DNA of 64,000 nucleotides from Coffea arabica (GCF_036785885.1 NC_092316.1:51469001-51533000), one strand, 5' to 3'. Counted from the first letter of the stretch, positions 1 to 12,500 are shown. The notes: generated by a model from the letters alone, not told the origin. A program made the numbers and translations.

Positions 1-379
1 TGGTTTGGTTTAATCACCAAACCTACGTCCATGGAAAGTAAAACTTGTTCTTATTATGAGAGAAAAAGTACTACAAGATTACAACTTAATTCCCAAATCC
101 AACTCTTGTACAACCCTCTCGCCTAATAAAAACTCTCTTACCATTTTCTTGCGTGTCTTTGTAAAATGTCAATCTACTTATTTATAGAGAATATTATTTG
201 GCCAAGAACCAAATAACAATAGAAAACCAATGCTAATTCTTAGAGTTGTACAGAATAGAAAATAACTTCTAATTCCTAAACAAATACAAAATATGAAATA
301 ATTTGGCAACTATTCCAAATAACTAAATAATTAGAAATTAGTTATTTCCATAAAAGAAATCAAGCCAAATTCCTAACAG
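1..379 (-). repeat. LTR remnant, Copia-like, cut by the window edge
   Basis: Read on the minus strand the sequence starts TGTTAGGAATTTGGC at 379, a typical LTR start, with a TATA-like CTCTATAAATAAG about 190 bases further in. Towards position 1 comes the 'cctacgtcca...ttattatgag' type of sequence seen in many plant Copia LTRs. The LTR edge at 379 directly abuts the SUVH-like fragment. The other end is outside the window, so it may be a solo LTR or part of a longer element. The family call is from memory of LTR style, not from coding sequence. Confidence 0.55.
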
Positions 380-1250
380 CACCTGCCAAAACTTCTAGAA
401 TTTTACCATCAAATGATTCAAGAAGCAAAGCAAATTTGGTTGGGTCATGTGCCGAGGAGAATGAGAAATCAAAACATCTGGCTACAAGTGGTAGCAGTGA
501 TGGCTTTGATAAAGAAAAAACCAAATCTAAACATGTACCAATTACCAATGGACATCCACCTTCATAGCTTGGAAAAGAGGGTTTATATCCCTAAGAAAAT
601 TCAAAGGACAGGATCAGCCAAACTCGCAGGTTTTCCTTGATAGGAGTTCTCAGATGGAACCAAAGTCATCCATTGGAATGGTTGAAACCCATGACAAGCT
701 GATTAAGGATGGTTCTTATTTGAACAGGGGAAAACTAGAGAAAAATGCCCACTTTGAAAACATGGGCAAAGATCAAAATAGTCATGGACAGTCAAGTAGA
801 GATGAAACAATCATGGTGGCACATGCTTTAATGGACTTAAGCAATGCTAAATCTGTACTTGAAATGGATGTTACTGGATCTAGATTGTCAAAGTTGAACT
901 ATATAGCAAGTTTACCTCCTTTTCCTCAGTCTAATAATTTGTGGAACATGGCCTCTGGTAAATGTCTTGAAATTGATAGTCGCAGCCAAGTACTCAAGTC
1001 CATAGAGTTGTTTGAGGAGGAATACATGAATCTTTTGCAAGAACAGAACAATGAAAGTAGGAAAAGAGAATGAGCAAATCAGAGGATTAATAAAAGTAGC
1101 CACGATTCTAAAGAAAGAAGGAAACTGGCTCAATACTACTAGAGAATTTGGAGAAATCCCTGGTGTTGAAATTGGTGATCGATTTCAATATAGGACTAAA
1201 CTTGCTTTTGTTCAACTCCATACTCAAATTGATTACCAATTTAAACACTA
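380..1250 (+). pseudogene. SUVH-like (SRA/YDG domain) gene fragment, plus-strand copy
   Basis: Broken host-gene copy. An open stretch at about 654-1073 gives a Lys/Ser/Asn-rich peptide, and after a frame change 1051-1251 gives the start of an SRA (YDG) domain. The telling motif is IPGVEIGDRFQYR, preceded by an ILKKEGNWLNTTREFGE stretch and a charged helix. This is the layout just before and at the start of the SRA domain in plant SUVH histone H3 lysine-9 methyltransferases, which bind methylated DNA and methylate H3K9. The copy stops soon after the SRA start; no pre-SET or SET domain is present. There are stops or frame changes between the open stretches. A homologous copy runs the opposite way from 1263. 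It resembles SUVH5/6 more than SUVH1/3, but I cannot settle the subgroup. Confidence 0.6.
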
Positions 1251-2060
1251 AGAATATCCAACTTCTCTAGTAGTACTGAACCACTTTTCTTCTTTCTTTA
1301 GAATCGTGACTGCTTTTACATCAATCATCTGATCTGCTCCTTCTCTTTCCTGATTTCATTGTTCTGTTCTTGCAAAAGATTGATGTATTGCTCCTCAAAT
1401 AGCTCTATGGACTTGAGCACTTGGCTAGGACATTCACTGAGGCCATGTTCCACAAATTATTGGACTGAGGTAAAGGAGATAAACCTACTATAGAGTTCAA
1501 CCTTGACAATCTAGATCTAGCAACATCTGTTTTAAGTGTAGATTTAGCATTGCTCAAGTCCATTAAAGCATGGGCTGCCATGATCATTTTATCTCTACTT
1601 AACTGTCCATGACTGTTTTGATCTTTGTCCATGTTTTCAAACTGGGTATTTTTGTCTTGTTTTCTCCCAGTCAAATAACAACCATCCTTAATCAACTTGT
1701 CTTGCGTCTCAACTATAATGGATGACTTTGGTTTCACCTAAGAACTCCTATCAAGGAAAACCTGAGAGTTCGACTATTCCAGTCCTCTGAACTTTCTTTG
1801 AATTTCCTGGGGGACATAAGCCCCTTTTCCAAGCTGTGAAGATGGATGGACCCATTGGTAACTGGTGCATATTTAGATTTGGTTTTCTCTTTATCAAAGC
1901 TGTGACTGCTACCACCTGCAACAAGATGTTTTGATTCATCCTTCTTTCCACCTTTTCACATTCTTCTCAATCATTTTTAGCTCCAAAGCATCAGGCTTGG
2001 CACATGACCCAACCAAATTTGCTTTGCTTCTTGCATCGTTTAGTGGTAAAATTCTAGAAG
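380..2060. repeat. Long inverted repeat made of two SUVH-like fragments
   Basis: Positions about 380-1147 and 1263-2060 are reverse complements with roughly 10-15% visible divergence, separated by a spacer of about 115 bases holding the SRA start. A transcript across both arms would fold into a hairpin of about 750 bp. Confidence 0.8.
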
Positions 2061-2340
2061 CCTTGGCAGGTGTAACCTCAAATCTATCAGCTACTGCACC
2101 CTTGGATATATCTAGCTTAGCATGCTTGTGATAGGGTTGAAATCTCTTATAATGATGACTACTATGTTCAGCAAGTCGTTTCTCGATGTCAAACACCTTT
2201 CTAGGACTTCTCATCAATACTAAAAGCAAATGTATCCTGCTATTTCCAAATTCAACTTCTGAACAAGAATTTAAAAACTTGAGGGGAACAACAAAACATG
2301 CTAAAGAAGAATATTTAGAGGTTGTCATATCACATTTCAA
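1263..2340 (-). pseudogene. SUVH-like gene fragment, minus-strand copy
   Basis: Second broken copy of the same region in opposite orientation. Translations of 1737-1405 and 1951-1751 match the plus-strand copy almost word for word (for example AHALMDLSNAKS and SNNLWNMAS). The copy extends further upstream (2340-1936) than the plus copy, into a stretch containing RKVFDIEKRLAEHSSHH. Its downstream end is at 'actactagagaa', just before the SRA core that the plus copy retains. It is not one open frame, so it is a pseudogene. The region upstream on the same strand (about 4260-2560) looks like its leader and leader introns, so this copy may derive from a once complete gene facing left. Confidence 0.55.
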
Positions 2341-4423
2341 ACCATATCTCTAAATAGCTTAAAGCATACAAAATATGCAGCCCTACAGGAACACTACTGT
2401 TCATCCATATGAATGGTAGTAACACCTATACCTTGAATGAGAAAAAGCATAAATTTAGCAGAAAATTTTGTGGCTGCCTTTCTTTCCTTTTCAAAGGAAT
2501 CCAAGCAGTCAAGTCTCTTCTAAACAAAATGGAAAAAGGTTAGAGAGTAATGAAAGCAAACAAAAAATAAATAACTTTGAAATTACAATTTCATGAAAAG
2601 ACTTCCATGAAAAATATATTTAAAAAAATGCAACATTCTTGTGAAAGGATTACTTTTGGGAATATATTAATAAAGGCGACACACAATATGAAATCGTCTA
2701 AAGATAGATAAAAGAATTAAAAGCAGCAATAAAACAAATTGGTAGCTATAACAATGGTGGGTCATTTCCAAAAACATGTTCTGATATCTTATGTTACGGG
2801 AGAATATACTCATATATCATGATAGAGGTGAACGTAGGGGACCTCCTTTGCTTATCAACAAACTAGTAGCAAACTTGATGACCCTAAGATCCAATCGTCT
2901 CTTACCACAACATGGCGCCATATATAATGGCGATTTCAAAATTCTTGCTTGCCTGGCTTAAAGAAAAGAAAACCAATAATAGGCTATTTCAATTCTAGGG
3001 AATATGCAAGTCTTTACCACCAAAAACTGATTAGCCAAAAAAAGGCACGTAAATTACATGTTACAACATTTTCAGAAATATTGTTGTGTTCAAAAGCGAA
3101 AAATCAATGACTTTGAAAATACATTCATGAAAAGATTTGCTCCAAAAAATGCACTCAGAAATTCAATTTCATGAAAATATTTCCTTCAAGAATACATTCA
3201 TTAATGCAATTTTTTTTGTGACAATATTACCTTTGTGAATATATAAATAAAGGCACCGGGCACAATGGAATAGACTAAAGATAGATAAAGGATTAAAAGC
3301 ACCAACAAAAAAAAAAAAAATTTTCGCCGCTACAATGGCAGGATACAACTGCCTGCACCAGGAAGGCTGCACAACTTATTCATGCTAAATCATACACCAA
3401 CCACAGTGATAACAAAAACCAATCAATCAATCTATTGATCCATTGCAGAAATAAATCAATTTTGAACCCAAAGAAATCAAGAGCTAGCAACTGAAAATGG
3501 ATCCCTGATTACACAAATATTTACCAATCAATAACCAAATCGAATACAATAGTGAGGCCCCCATAGTAACATTTGATCACACAGTAACAAGTAGAATCAA
3601 AACAAAATCAAGAAAGAGTTGGTACAGTTTGAGAACAGAATGCTCTTTCAACCCCGAAAAGGATGGTCCTAAAACAAAGCCATAAGGCCTAACATTCACT
3701 TAAAGAAACAGAAAAATCAATAGAAATTATCACCAACACTTACAAAATTCCCAAGAAAAACAGAACGATCCTGAATAGATTCAAACGAAAGCCGCCCAAA
3801 TTCCGGAAACCAAAGGAAAAAAGGGGTTATACACCAGAAATTAGCACCAAAACCTACAAAATCCCAACACAGTAACAAGCAAAATCTGTACAAAACAGAG
3901 TTAGAACATAAGTTTCCATAGAATTCTTCCCAACTCCCAAAAAAATAGCACCAAAACAAAAAACAATGCTTAACAATCAGTCAAAAAAACACCAAAACTA
4001 AGAATAATAACCAAATATTAGCACCAAAACTTACCAAATTCCCAAGAAAAACAAAAGGGTTCTGAACAGATTCAACCAAGAGCCACCAGATGCACGCAAA
4101 AAAAAAAATCTAATAGAAATAGATCGAGAAATCGAAAGGGGCTGTACACTGAACTTCTGAAAAGTGTTCTGAGAGAACAGGGATTAAAGCAGATCAGCAT
4201 TGTGAGAAAACAAAGAGATGGTGAGATTATATTTTTGCCAACGAAGAAGCTTTTGCAAAGCTATACAGCGGTTGAAATTGGACGAAAAAAAAAAAATATA
4301 TATATATATATATTGGATATAAATGCATGACATCTAATTCTAAATTAAATTTGAGCATCAATTTTTTCTGCATATGTGGCACGTATATATTTAGTTAGTG
4401 TATAAAAGATTAATCTATATTTA
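2341..4423 (-). other. Leader-like, non-coding left palindrome arm
   Basis: No open frame of note. Read on the minus strand, about 4260-3600 resembles the transcribed leader of a plant gene. A block running through 'cttgggaatttt' followed by gtaagt (a donor-like site) occurs twice, with a third related block, and pyrimidine tracts ending in cag lie before them. The same arrangement is found on the plus strand at about 29930-30500. A segment around 2560-2800 is repeated at about 3100-3340 in the same orientation. I infer the 5' region of the SUVH-like gene that lies downstream on this strand. Transcription is not shown. Confidence 0.45.
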
Positions 4424-5280
4424 GGATGTGTTTGATAAAATTAAAATTTGAAATTTGAATCCATCAAATTACTGAATTATTAAGTACTAAATTTAATACA
4501 TTTAAATGTATATCAAATTAAGTGATAAATGAATCATTTATCACTTAGTTTTTGAAACAAGTTTTGCTTAAGAAATTCAATGCCGCTTCCTTCATTTACA
4601 TGTTTTATTTTTTTTATCAAACGTAGTTGAACATATTAAGATTTAAACTTGTTAAATTTAAATGCTAAATTAAATTATCAAACAATGCCTTGGTGCTCAA
4701 GCGAGACCTTTTAGAGTTTTCCCTACTGCCAAATTTAAGGTTTGAATTCTGTGCTTGACGGTTGAAAGTAGAAAAGGTGTGGGGAGAGATTAGAGAGTTA
4801 AAAAAATTAACATATATATATATATATAAAACAACATGAAAAAATACCTACAACAATATATCCTAATATGTTTTTGAATTTTAAATACAAGTTTGATGAG
4901 TTTATATAAATCGAGAAGACTTACATCACAAAATATAAAAATTAAGACTATAATTAAAATTAGAAAAAATTCTTTAGAACATGTTCACTCATCCAAATTA
5001 TTTTGAAGGTCAAAATAAATCCTAAAAAATTTTTGAGTGTCAAATTCAAGTCTAGAAAAATTTAAAAATCCCAAAAAATGAAGAAACCCGGGTTATGCCG
5101 ATTTTCGATTAGTTAAAACCAAGTTTGACTAGTCAATGGCCACCCAATTTAATCATACCATAACTAATCCCTGCTGTTAAATTCAATAAATTGGAGATTT
5201 GGTGGAAATTGATACTGCTTCCCAGAACGAGAAGGAAGCGCAACTGACACTACTATCTTCTAAGTAGTAGCTCTCTTTTA
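4370..5280 (-). repeat. Three-copy dispersed repeat, copy A
   Basis: The reverse complement matches 34320-34900 over most of its length and 28540-28990 over its downstream half, including 'gacttgaatttgatactcaaaa'-type sequence and a pyrimidine-rich 'ccctccccacacctttt' stretch. Copy B (28540-28990) is the palindrome partner of this one; copy C (34320-34900) lies outside the palindrome. No coding potential. Confidence 0.65.
4424..4689. mobile_element. Tourist-like MITE, copy 1
   Basis: A 266-bp element with ends GGATGTGTTTGATAA and, inverted, GGCATTGTTTGATAA, flanked by TTA on the left and TTG on the right (a decayed 3-bp target duplication). It shares its interior with copies at 31801-32087 and 61432-61701. 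TIR style and TTA target fit the PIF/Harbinger (Tourist) group. No coding capacity. Confidence 0.75.
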
Positions 5281-5738
5281 AAATCTAATCTAAGACATTA
5301 TCGAAAGAGTCGGCTAAATGATTTTATACTTTTTTGTCACCTTACTTTTCGCTTGTCTCTCTTTCCCCAATCTACTCATTACTTGCCTAATCAGAACAGG
5401 AATAATGCCTAAATACCACTACTCTTTCTGGTTAAAAAGCATAAACGAAGAAGTGACTCCTCTCATACTTCTGCTACCTGTAGGAATGATGCATTGCTCG
5501 ACTTTGCCATTTGCATCTTTGTTAGTCTAGTTTGCTGTTTGCTGCCCCTAGATCGTGATCTAATTTGCCCACAGGTCGACAAAAGGGATTACGACCCTTA
5601 CTTTTTGAGTAAGGCAGCTCAGCTGCAACTAAGTTGCTCGCTACTACGGTTTGCTGCTAAGGTAAACTTGCGCTATGGACATGGTAAAGAAGCACAAAGA
5701 TAGCAAAACTAATTAGGGTTGGTTTGGCCAGTGGAAGG
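5281..5738. other. Non-coding palindrome-arm sequence
   Basis: Small open frames here (5318-5703) have no recognisable motif. Part of the stretch (5575-5730) is reverse-complement homologous to 28450-28270, which points to shared repeat DNA and not to a gene. Confidence 0.5.
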
Positions 5739-6156
5739 CAATGTTTTGAAAATCGGACCGGACCGACCGATTCGACCAGCCAAACTACGAACGGGCCATG
5801 CTTTCGGTCCGGTTTAATCACAAAGTTAAAGAATTAATTGAACCGGTCAAGACCTGGTTGAACTGGTAAAAACCGGAAGGTTCAACCGATTTTTATTAAA
5901 TATTTATTTTCTAAAATAAATATTTTAGTTTTATTCAAAATTTTTGATACTAAAATGAATAAAAAATTAGTAAACCTTTGAATCGGGGTTAAATCAGTTA
6001 AACCGGTCGAACCGTGAACCAGAAAGTTTTCCAGTTCATTCCCTGGTCTGGGTTTAAAAGCTACATCTTTGGTACGGTTTAGACAATGATTGGATAATTA
6101 GCAAATTCCCAGTTCCACCAGTTGAACTGGCCTGTCTGGTCTGGTTTTGAAAACAC
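5739..6156. mobile_element. Non-autonomous TIR element, 'ccggttcaa' type
   Basis: The left end 'atgttttgaaaatcggaccg' and right end (inverted) 'gtgttttcaaaaccagacca' pair as degenerate terminal inverted repeats. The interior is rich in aaccggt motifs that also pair across the element. Only fragments of its ends remain at the mirror position in the right arm (about 28178-28235). The superfamily is uncertain. Confidence 0.5.
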
Positions 6157-6350
6157 CTGTTTGGATTAGCTATTTTTTAGGGTGTTTTTGAAAAATTTTA
6201 CTGTAACAGTGTATATGAAAAAATTTTTACTATAAAAAATTTTTGATATATTATATGGATGAGATATTTTTTAAGTTCTTATGTATTACTGTAACATTAT
6301 ATTTGAAAAACTTGATTTTAAAAAAATATGACTCATCCAAACGGACAACT
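6157..6350. mobile_element. Small MITE with 'gtttggat' ends, left arm only
   Basis: The ends 'gtttggattagc' and, inverted, 'gtttggatgag' pair, and the AT-rich interior is also partly self-complementary. At the mirror site in the right arm (about 28180) the flanks join directly, so the insertion came after the palindrome formed. Confidence 0.6.
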
Positions 6351-6548
6351 CTTTCTAATTGACAGATTAATGGCAAGATACAATTCATGACGTTTGCAGT
6401 TATAACTGACCGCAGCTCACAAAATTGATGAAGAGTGATGTCAGCATCACTTTTGTAAGGACGGATTTGTAGGAGGTTTTTAAAATGCCCTTTCCTTTCC
6501 AAGTTAATTATTAGTTTTTTAGTAACAAAGAAAATTAAATAAAGTTAG

Positions 6549-7133
6549 TGAGGATGGTCATTTCGCCTCGGATCTTCCGAGACCTCATCCGGTGGTGCCT
6601 CCTGAAGGACCACCTCGGCCATTATTCACCCAGGAAGTCGACACCCATACTACCACCTCGTCTTAGACCTTCAGGTCGGTTGCCGATGTGGCGGCTGATT
6701 AATAATGCCTGCAGAGGGTAGGAGATGACATCTGACACCTGACGACTGGCGGACTGACACCCTGACATGCCCTCCGAACCTGGCGAAAATCCTGCCACAC
6801 CCTACCACAAAGACTAGTCGAATCAACTTGATACTCCATCATGTCAAATCCCTGGGAACCTGTGCAGATAGTCTCCCTCTCTCCAGGTGATTCCCTATAA
6901 ATACCCAACGTCTCTCCCAAGGAGGGGGATGACCAATTTCTGGTAGAATACTATCTCCACTCATTGCTTTCTTACTTCTCTATATCCAAACTAACTTAAG
7001 TTTCGGAGTTATACCGGGGAATCTAGCCCCTTTTCTTATCCAAGTAGGTGACTTCGTCCAAGAGAGTTTCCCAAGGTAAAGTATTCCTCCACCCAAAGGG
7101 ACTCACTCCTGCGGGCCGAAAATCACCTCTTCA
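6549..7133 (+). repeat. 5' LTR of the Tat-lineage element
   Basis: 585 bp, TG at the start and CA at the end. A TATA-like 'ctataaata' lies near 6893-6902, as expected for the LTR promoter. Confidence 0.93.
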
Positions 7134-7155
7134 ATTGGCGTCGTCTGTGGGAACG
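7134..7155 (+). promoter_or_regulatory. Primer-binding site region, Tat element
   Basis: The sequence 'ttggcgtcgtctgtgggaac' directly follows the LTR CA end, where the reverse-transcription primer tRNA binds. I do not assign the tRNA. Confidence 0.7.
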
Positions 7156-7170
7156 CGAAGACATCAGAAT

Positions 7171-8850
7171 ATGAAACCTGCGCGTTCTAAGAGCAGAAAA
7201 GCTCTCACTATTGAGGCTGAGCAAAGCAACGCAGCTCAACCTGAAGATATCTCTGGAGGGCATGAGTCCCCAAGGACTCAGCCCGCAAACGAAGAAGCCA
7301 TAACTCGTATGGCCGAGTTTGTAACAGAGAACCCCAATATCTTTGAGGAATTGGGGAGATACCTTAAAAGACAAGGCAAGCAAAAGGCCGAATCTTCTAA
7401 GAGAAAGTCGGATGGGTCTCCTGAGGACTCGTCTGAGGAAGAATCTGATGGGAGGCGCTTAAGCCGAAGTGCCTCAAAGCGAGCATTTTCTAAGGCCACC
7501 TCTAAGGTAGCCTCCCTGACCAAGGCATTTTCTCGAGGGCTCTTGGGGTGACGACCCGAGGAAGAACCTCGGCCCTTGGGAATACCCGGGGTGGACTGCA
7601 TGAGGGCTCCACCGTTCACAGATGATATAAACGAGGAAAGGCTTCCTCCCAATTTTAAGCTCCCCGCAGTACAATCTTACGATGGCCGAGGTGATCCCGA
7701 GGATCACATCCATGCCTTCATTTCGGCCTTCCGCCTATACTGTATCCCAGACCCTGTCATATGCCGGGTCTTTCCAGTATTCCTCCGAGGAACCGCTCGA
7801 AAATAGTTCTGGGATCTAGAACCTAGGAGCATCTCGACCCTGGGTGAATTAGTGGAGAAGTTTCTCCACCGGTTTGTCTCTTCCCGACATACGACCAGGA
7901 CCTCGGCTTACCCGCTCACCGTGCAGCAGAACCCGGGAGAGTCACTCCGGTCGTACGTCCGGAGGTTCCATGAGGAAAGCGTTCAGATACCTGACCCCAA
8001 TGAGCAGGTAACCCTCGCTGCCTTCACCCATGGACTCGTTGCCGGGGAGTTCAATACGGGGATCCATAAAAAATACCCCTATACACTGCATGAATTGTGG
8101 CTGAAGGTTGAAAAGGGCATACATGCCGAAGACCTCCACCGCATGAAGAAAGAGGTCCAAGCCACCCGTCCAAGGGCTGATCCCAGAAAGGGAAAAGACG
8201 CTGGCCGAACTGAAATGGGGTCGGGAAGTGGCTTCCGAAATCCTGGTCGAGATCGCCGCAGCGTGTTCGACAGGATATCCAAGGGGAAGTCACCTATTCC
8301 CGAGTCCGAGTTGACTCCTTTGAATACTACCCGATCTCACGTGTTATCCGTGATGGAACAAAACAATCTCGGAAAGGCCTCCCCGAGGATGTTGGGAAGT
8401 CGAGACAAGAGGAACTCAAACCTCTACTGCTTGTATCACCGTGACATTGGTCACGAAACTGAGGATTGCAACGATCTCAAGAAGGAGATTGAGAACCTCA
8501 TTAGACGGGGGCACTTGAAACAGTTTATCCGCCGAGGTGGAGGCCACCAACGTGACGAAAATCGGCGTGACAAACGAGGTGACCAGCGCCGAGATGAGCG
8601 GCGGACCTCCAGAAGCAGTTGCCGACCTCGTGAGGATCCGAGGGAGACGAAAAGGTCTCCCCCAGACGGATCTGCAGGACATGGGTTGGGATATGGGTCG
8701 AATATCGCTGGAGTCATTAACACCATTGCCGGAGGTCCGACGGGAGGGGATAGTCAGAACTCCCGGAAGAGGACCTATAGGCAGGCCAACCCGGATCAGG
8801 TCGAGTCGAGTTTCTCGCCTGTCCGAGGTGATAACCTACGGACCCAGTGA
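7171..8850 (+). CDS. gag region, Tat element (fossil)
   Basis: The first ATG after the primer-binding site is at 7171. The encoded protein is rich in Lys, Ser and Glu, then shows the capsid-like 'retrotransposon gag' stretch (about 7640-8130) and a zinc-knuckle-like CxxC...H...C pattern (YCLYHRDIGHETEDC, about 8430-8470). It is followed by an Arg-rich tail. Not a single open frame. Confidence 0.75.
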
Positions 8851-11800
8851 TCCCGTCCCAACTGCCTCCAGCAGTCATGAAACTTTGGTGATTGAAGTCC
8901 TCACCAACAACTACATCGTGAAAAAGGTCTACATAGACCCGGGAAGTTCAGTTGACGTCATGTACCTCCGCACCTTTGAAAGTCTTAAACTGGCCAGGGA
9001 GCACATGACCCCGGTGAGAACCCCTCTTGTAGGGTTCGGGGGGCACGTTGTGCACCCCGAGGGAATGGTGACCCTGACGGTGACCGTGGGGCACCACCCC
9101 CGCTGCCGAACTATCCCGGTGAATTTTATGGTGGTTAAGGCTGACTCCCCGTACAACTTGCTCTTGGGGCGACCCACTCTTAATGCTCTGCGGGAGGTGT
9201 ACTCTACCTACCACCTAAGCTTTAAGTTTCCTACTCCCGTAGGAGTGGCCGAGGTCAGTAGCGACGTCTGCGCTGTCCGGGAGTGTTACCTCGACACTCT
9301 ACAAGCGGCCTCCCCATCAACCTCCGGAACGAGGCCCGAGAAGAGGTCAAATATTCTCTCAATAGATAGCATCGATCCTCAGCGAGCTGAGAAGGTCCCG
9401 AGACTGGAGACTGGGAATGAGGTGGAAGAGCTTCCCCTGGACCCCACGAAACCTGATCAAACAGTTCGCGTTGGCACCAGATTGCCCGGTCCTGTCCGAA
9501 GAGGTATGGTGGACCTCCTCAGTGGATACCGGGACGTCTTTGCTTGGGCCGCCGAAGAGGTCCAAGGAGTCCCGCACCACCTTATGATGCATGAGCTGAA
9601 CGTCGACCCCCAACCCCGTCCGGTGAAACAGAAGAGAAGGCTCCTCGGCCCTGAGCGCAGCCGAGCTGTCGGTGACGAAGTGGACAAGCTCTTACCCGCT
9701 AAAATCATCCGGGAAGTCCAATACCCAACTTGGGTGTCCAACCCAGTCATGGTCAAGAAGGATATGGGGGCCTGGAGGATGTGCGTCGACTTCACCGACC
9801 TCAACAAGGTCTGCCCCAAGGACTGTTACCCACTGCCCAAGGTTGATACCTTGGTAGACTCGGCAATGGGATATGAGATCCTCTGTTTCCTGGATGCATT
9901 CAAAGGTTATCACCAAATTGGTATGAGCCAAGAAGACCAGGAGAAGACGGCCTTCTACACTGACCGCGGCACGTACTGTTACACTACCATGCCATTCGGT
10001 CTGAAGAATGCCGGAGCCACTTACCAACGCTTGGTCAACCAAGCATTCAAGTCTCAGATCGGCGGGAACGTTGAGGCCTATGTGGATGACATCCTCCTCA
10101 AAAGCCAGACGACCTCTGCTTTTCTGGCCGACCTGAAAGAGGTCCTTGATATTCTCCGGAAGACGCGAATGATACTGTATCCAAAGAAATGCGTCTTTGG
10201 GGTCACCTCGGGAAAATTTTTAGGCTACCTCGTCTCAAGACGAGGCATAGAAGCGAATTCGGATAAGGTGCGAGCCATCCAGGAGATGTCTCCACCTCAG
10301 TGCGTCCGCGATGTCCAGAGGTTGACGGGGCGATTGGCCGCCCTGAACCGGTTCCTGTCGCAGTCAGCCTCTAAGACCCTGCCATTTTTTAAAGTATTGA
10401 AGAAAGCTGACCACTTCTCCTGGACTGAAGAGTGTCAACAGGCGTTTGAGCAGCTGAAGGACTACCTTCACTACCTTCCCACGCTCACCTCACCTCGTCC
10501 AGGGGACAAGTTGATCTTATATCTCTCTGCTGCGGTCGAAACCGTGAGCGCCGTGCTGATAAGGGAAGAAGGAGTCCAAATACCCGTCTACTACGTTAGT
10601 CGAGTTCTCCGAGGTCCTGAGACAAGGTACACACAAGCGGAGAAACTTGTGCTGGCCCTGATTCATGCAACCCGCAGACTCAAGCCCTATTTCCTAGCTC
10701 ATCACATTTGTTTGAGGACTGATCAACCACTCCGGCAGATCTTGACACGACCTGAAGCATCAGGACGTCTTACCAAATGGGCCATTGAGCTGGGGGAGTA
10801 TGACCTCTCTTATGAACCTCGCACGACAATTAAGGCCCAGACTCTCGCGGACTTTTTAGCCGATCTCACCTTTGACGAGGTGAAAGAACCCATCCCGGTT
10901 ACCACCCCGGTCACAGCTGAAGTGGCCATCGCAGGGCTCCAGCGATGGATTCTACACGTGGATGGATCATCCAACAGTGAGGGTAGTGGAGCAGGCTTGC
11001 TCCTCGAAGATCCCCAGGGAAATGTGTGCTCGTACGCCCTGAGATTCGACTTCGCTGCCTCCAACAATGAAGCCGAATACGAAACTGTCATAGCCGGCCT
11101 ACAACTAGCTCGAAAACTCGGGGCCGCACATATCTTGGTCTATAGTGACTCCCAACTCATCGTAAACCAGATATTGGGAGAATACGAGGCCAGAGATGAG
11201 GTGATGCATCGTTACCTCTCTAAGGTCCTCCAACTGGTGGCGCACTTTGAGTCTTTCGAAATCCAAAGGATACCGCGGTCACAGAACCGGAGGGCTGATG
11301 CTCTCTCCCGACTCGCTTCTACTTCTTTTGCCGACCTGAACAAGACGGTTCTCGTGGAAGTCCTAGCCGAGCCGGGTTACGAAGGAGAGGTTGTATACCC
11401 CATTTATCCCGGGGACACCTGGATGGGGCCTTTGGTTCGATTTCTCAGCCGGGGTGAGCTCCCAGACGACCGAGCTGAATCACAGAAGGTTCAACGAAAA
11501 GCAGCTCGGTACGCCCTTCGACAAGACCTCTTGTACAAGAGGTCATACCTCGGCCCCTGGCTGCGATGTATCACGCCGAAAGAAGGCTGGAGAATCCTCC
11601 AAGACATACATGAGGGACTCTGTGGTGCTCACGTCGGCTACAGGATGCTCGTTAAGAAAGCCTTGTTGTTGGGATACTTCTGGCCAACCATGAGAGTAGA
11701 TGCCCAAGTCATGGTCCTTAACTGCCCCTCCTGCCAGTATCATGCCCCTGAGCACCACCAGCCGACCAACCTTATGATCCCCATCACCTCGCCATGACCA

Positions 11801-12500
11801 TTCGAGCAATGGAAAACTGACATAATTGGTCCATTCCCCAGGGATCCAGGCAACTATGCCTATGTGGTGGTGGCCGTGGACTATTTCACCAAGTGGGTTG
11901 AGGCTGAACCCCTGAGAAGCATTACCGGGGCTGCCGTGCAGAAATTCATTTGGAAGAACGTGGTTTGTCGCTTCGGCTTGCCTCGGGTGGTAATTTCGGA
12001 TAATGGCAGGCAGTTTGCAGATAGTCCTTTCAAAGTGTGGTGTGAAAACTTGGGGATTAAGCAACATTTCACTTCGGTTGGACACCCTCAGGCAAATGGA
12101 CAGGCTGAGAACTTTAATCGAACTCTCCTTCATGGTCTCAAAATCAGGTTTCATCGGGCTGGATCGTCCTGGATGGAAGAGCTTCCTAGCGTGCTGTGGT
12201 CCTACCGGACAACGCCGAGGTCAGCAACTCAAGAAACTCTGTTCTCTCTAACTTATGGATCCGAGGCTGTCGTCCCAGCCGAGTTCATCACTTCCAGCCC
12301 GCGAATGGCCGCGTATGCTGCCGAGGTCAATGAAGAGGAGCGGCGAGTTGATCTCGACCTCGCCGAAGAGAAACGCGATATGGCCGCGGCCGAAGTTGCT
12401 ATTTATAAAAATATCTTGGCTGGTTATTATAATGCTCGGGTCAGACACCTAAGGTTCAGTCCGGGAGACCTGGTTCCGGAAGAACTCGGTTAGCCGAGCT
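8540..12500 (+). CDS. pol region, Tat element: PR-RT-RH-aRH-INT (fossil)
   Basis: Parts in order: aspartic protease around 8880-9200 (active-site-type DPGSS near 8940); reverse transcriptase about 9640-10210 with YVDDI near 10080; RNase H about 10470-10900; a second, archaeal-type RNase H about 10950-11320 starting LHVDGSS; integrase with a zinc-binding HHCC part about 11600-11750 and a catalytic core about 11800-12250 (DYFTKW, SDNGRQF and a later Glu). The start of the region overlaps the end of gag in another frame. The dual RNase H places the element in the Tat clade. Largely open but broken. Confidence 0.88.

Noticed and set aside
5318-5703. Two small plus-strand frames with hydrophobic starts
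   Set aside because: They lie in mirrored palindrome repeat DNA and the frame is not kept in the right-arm copy.
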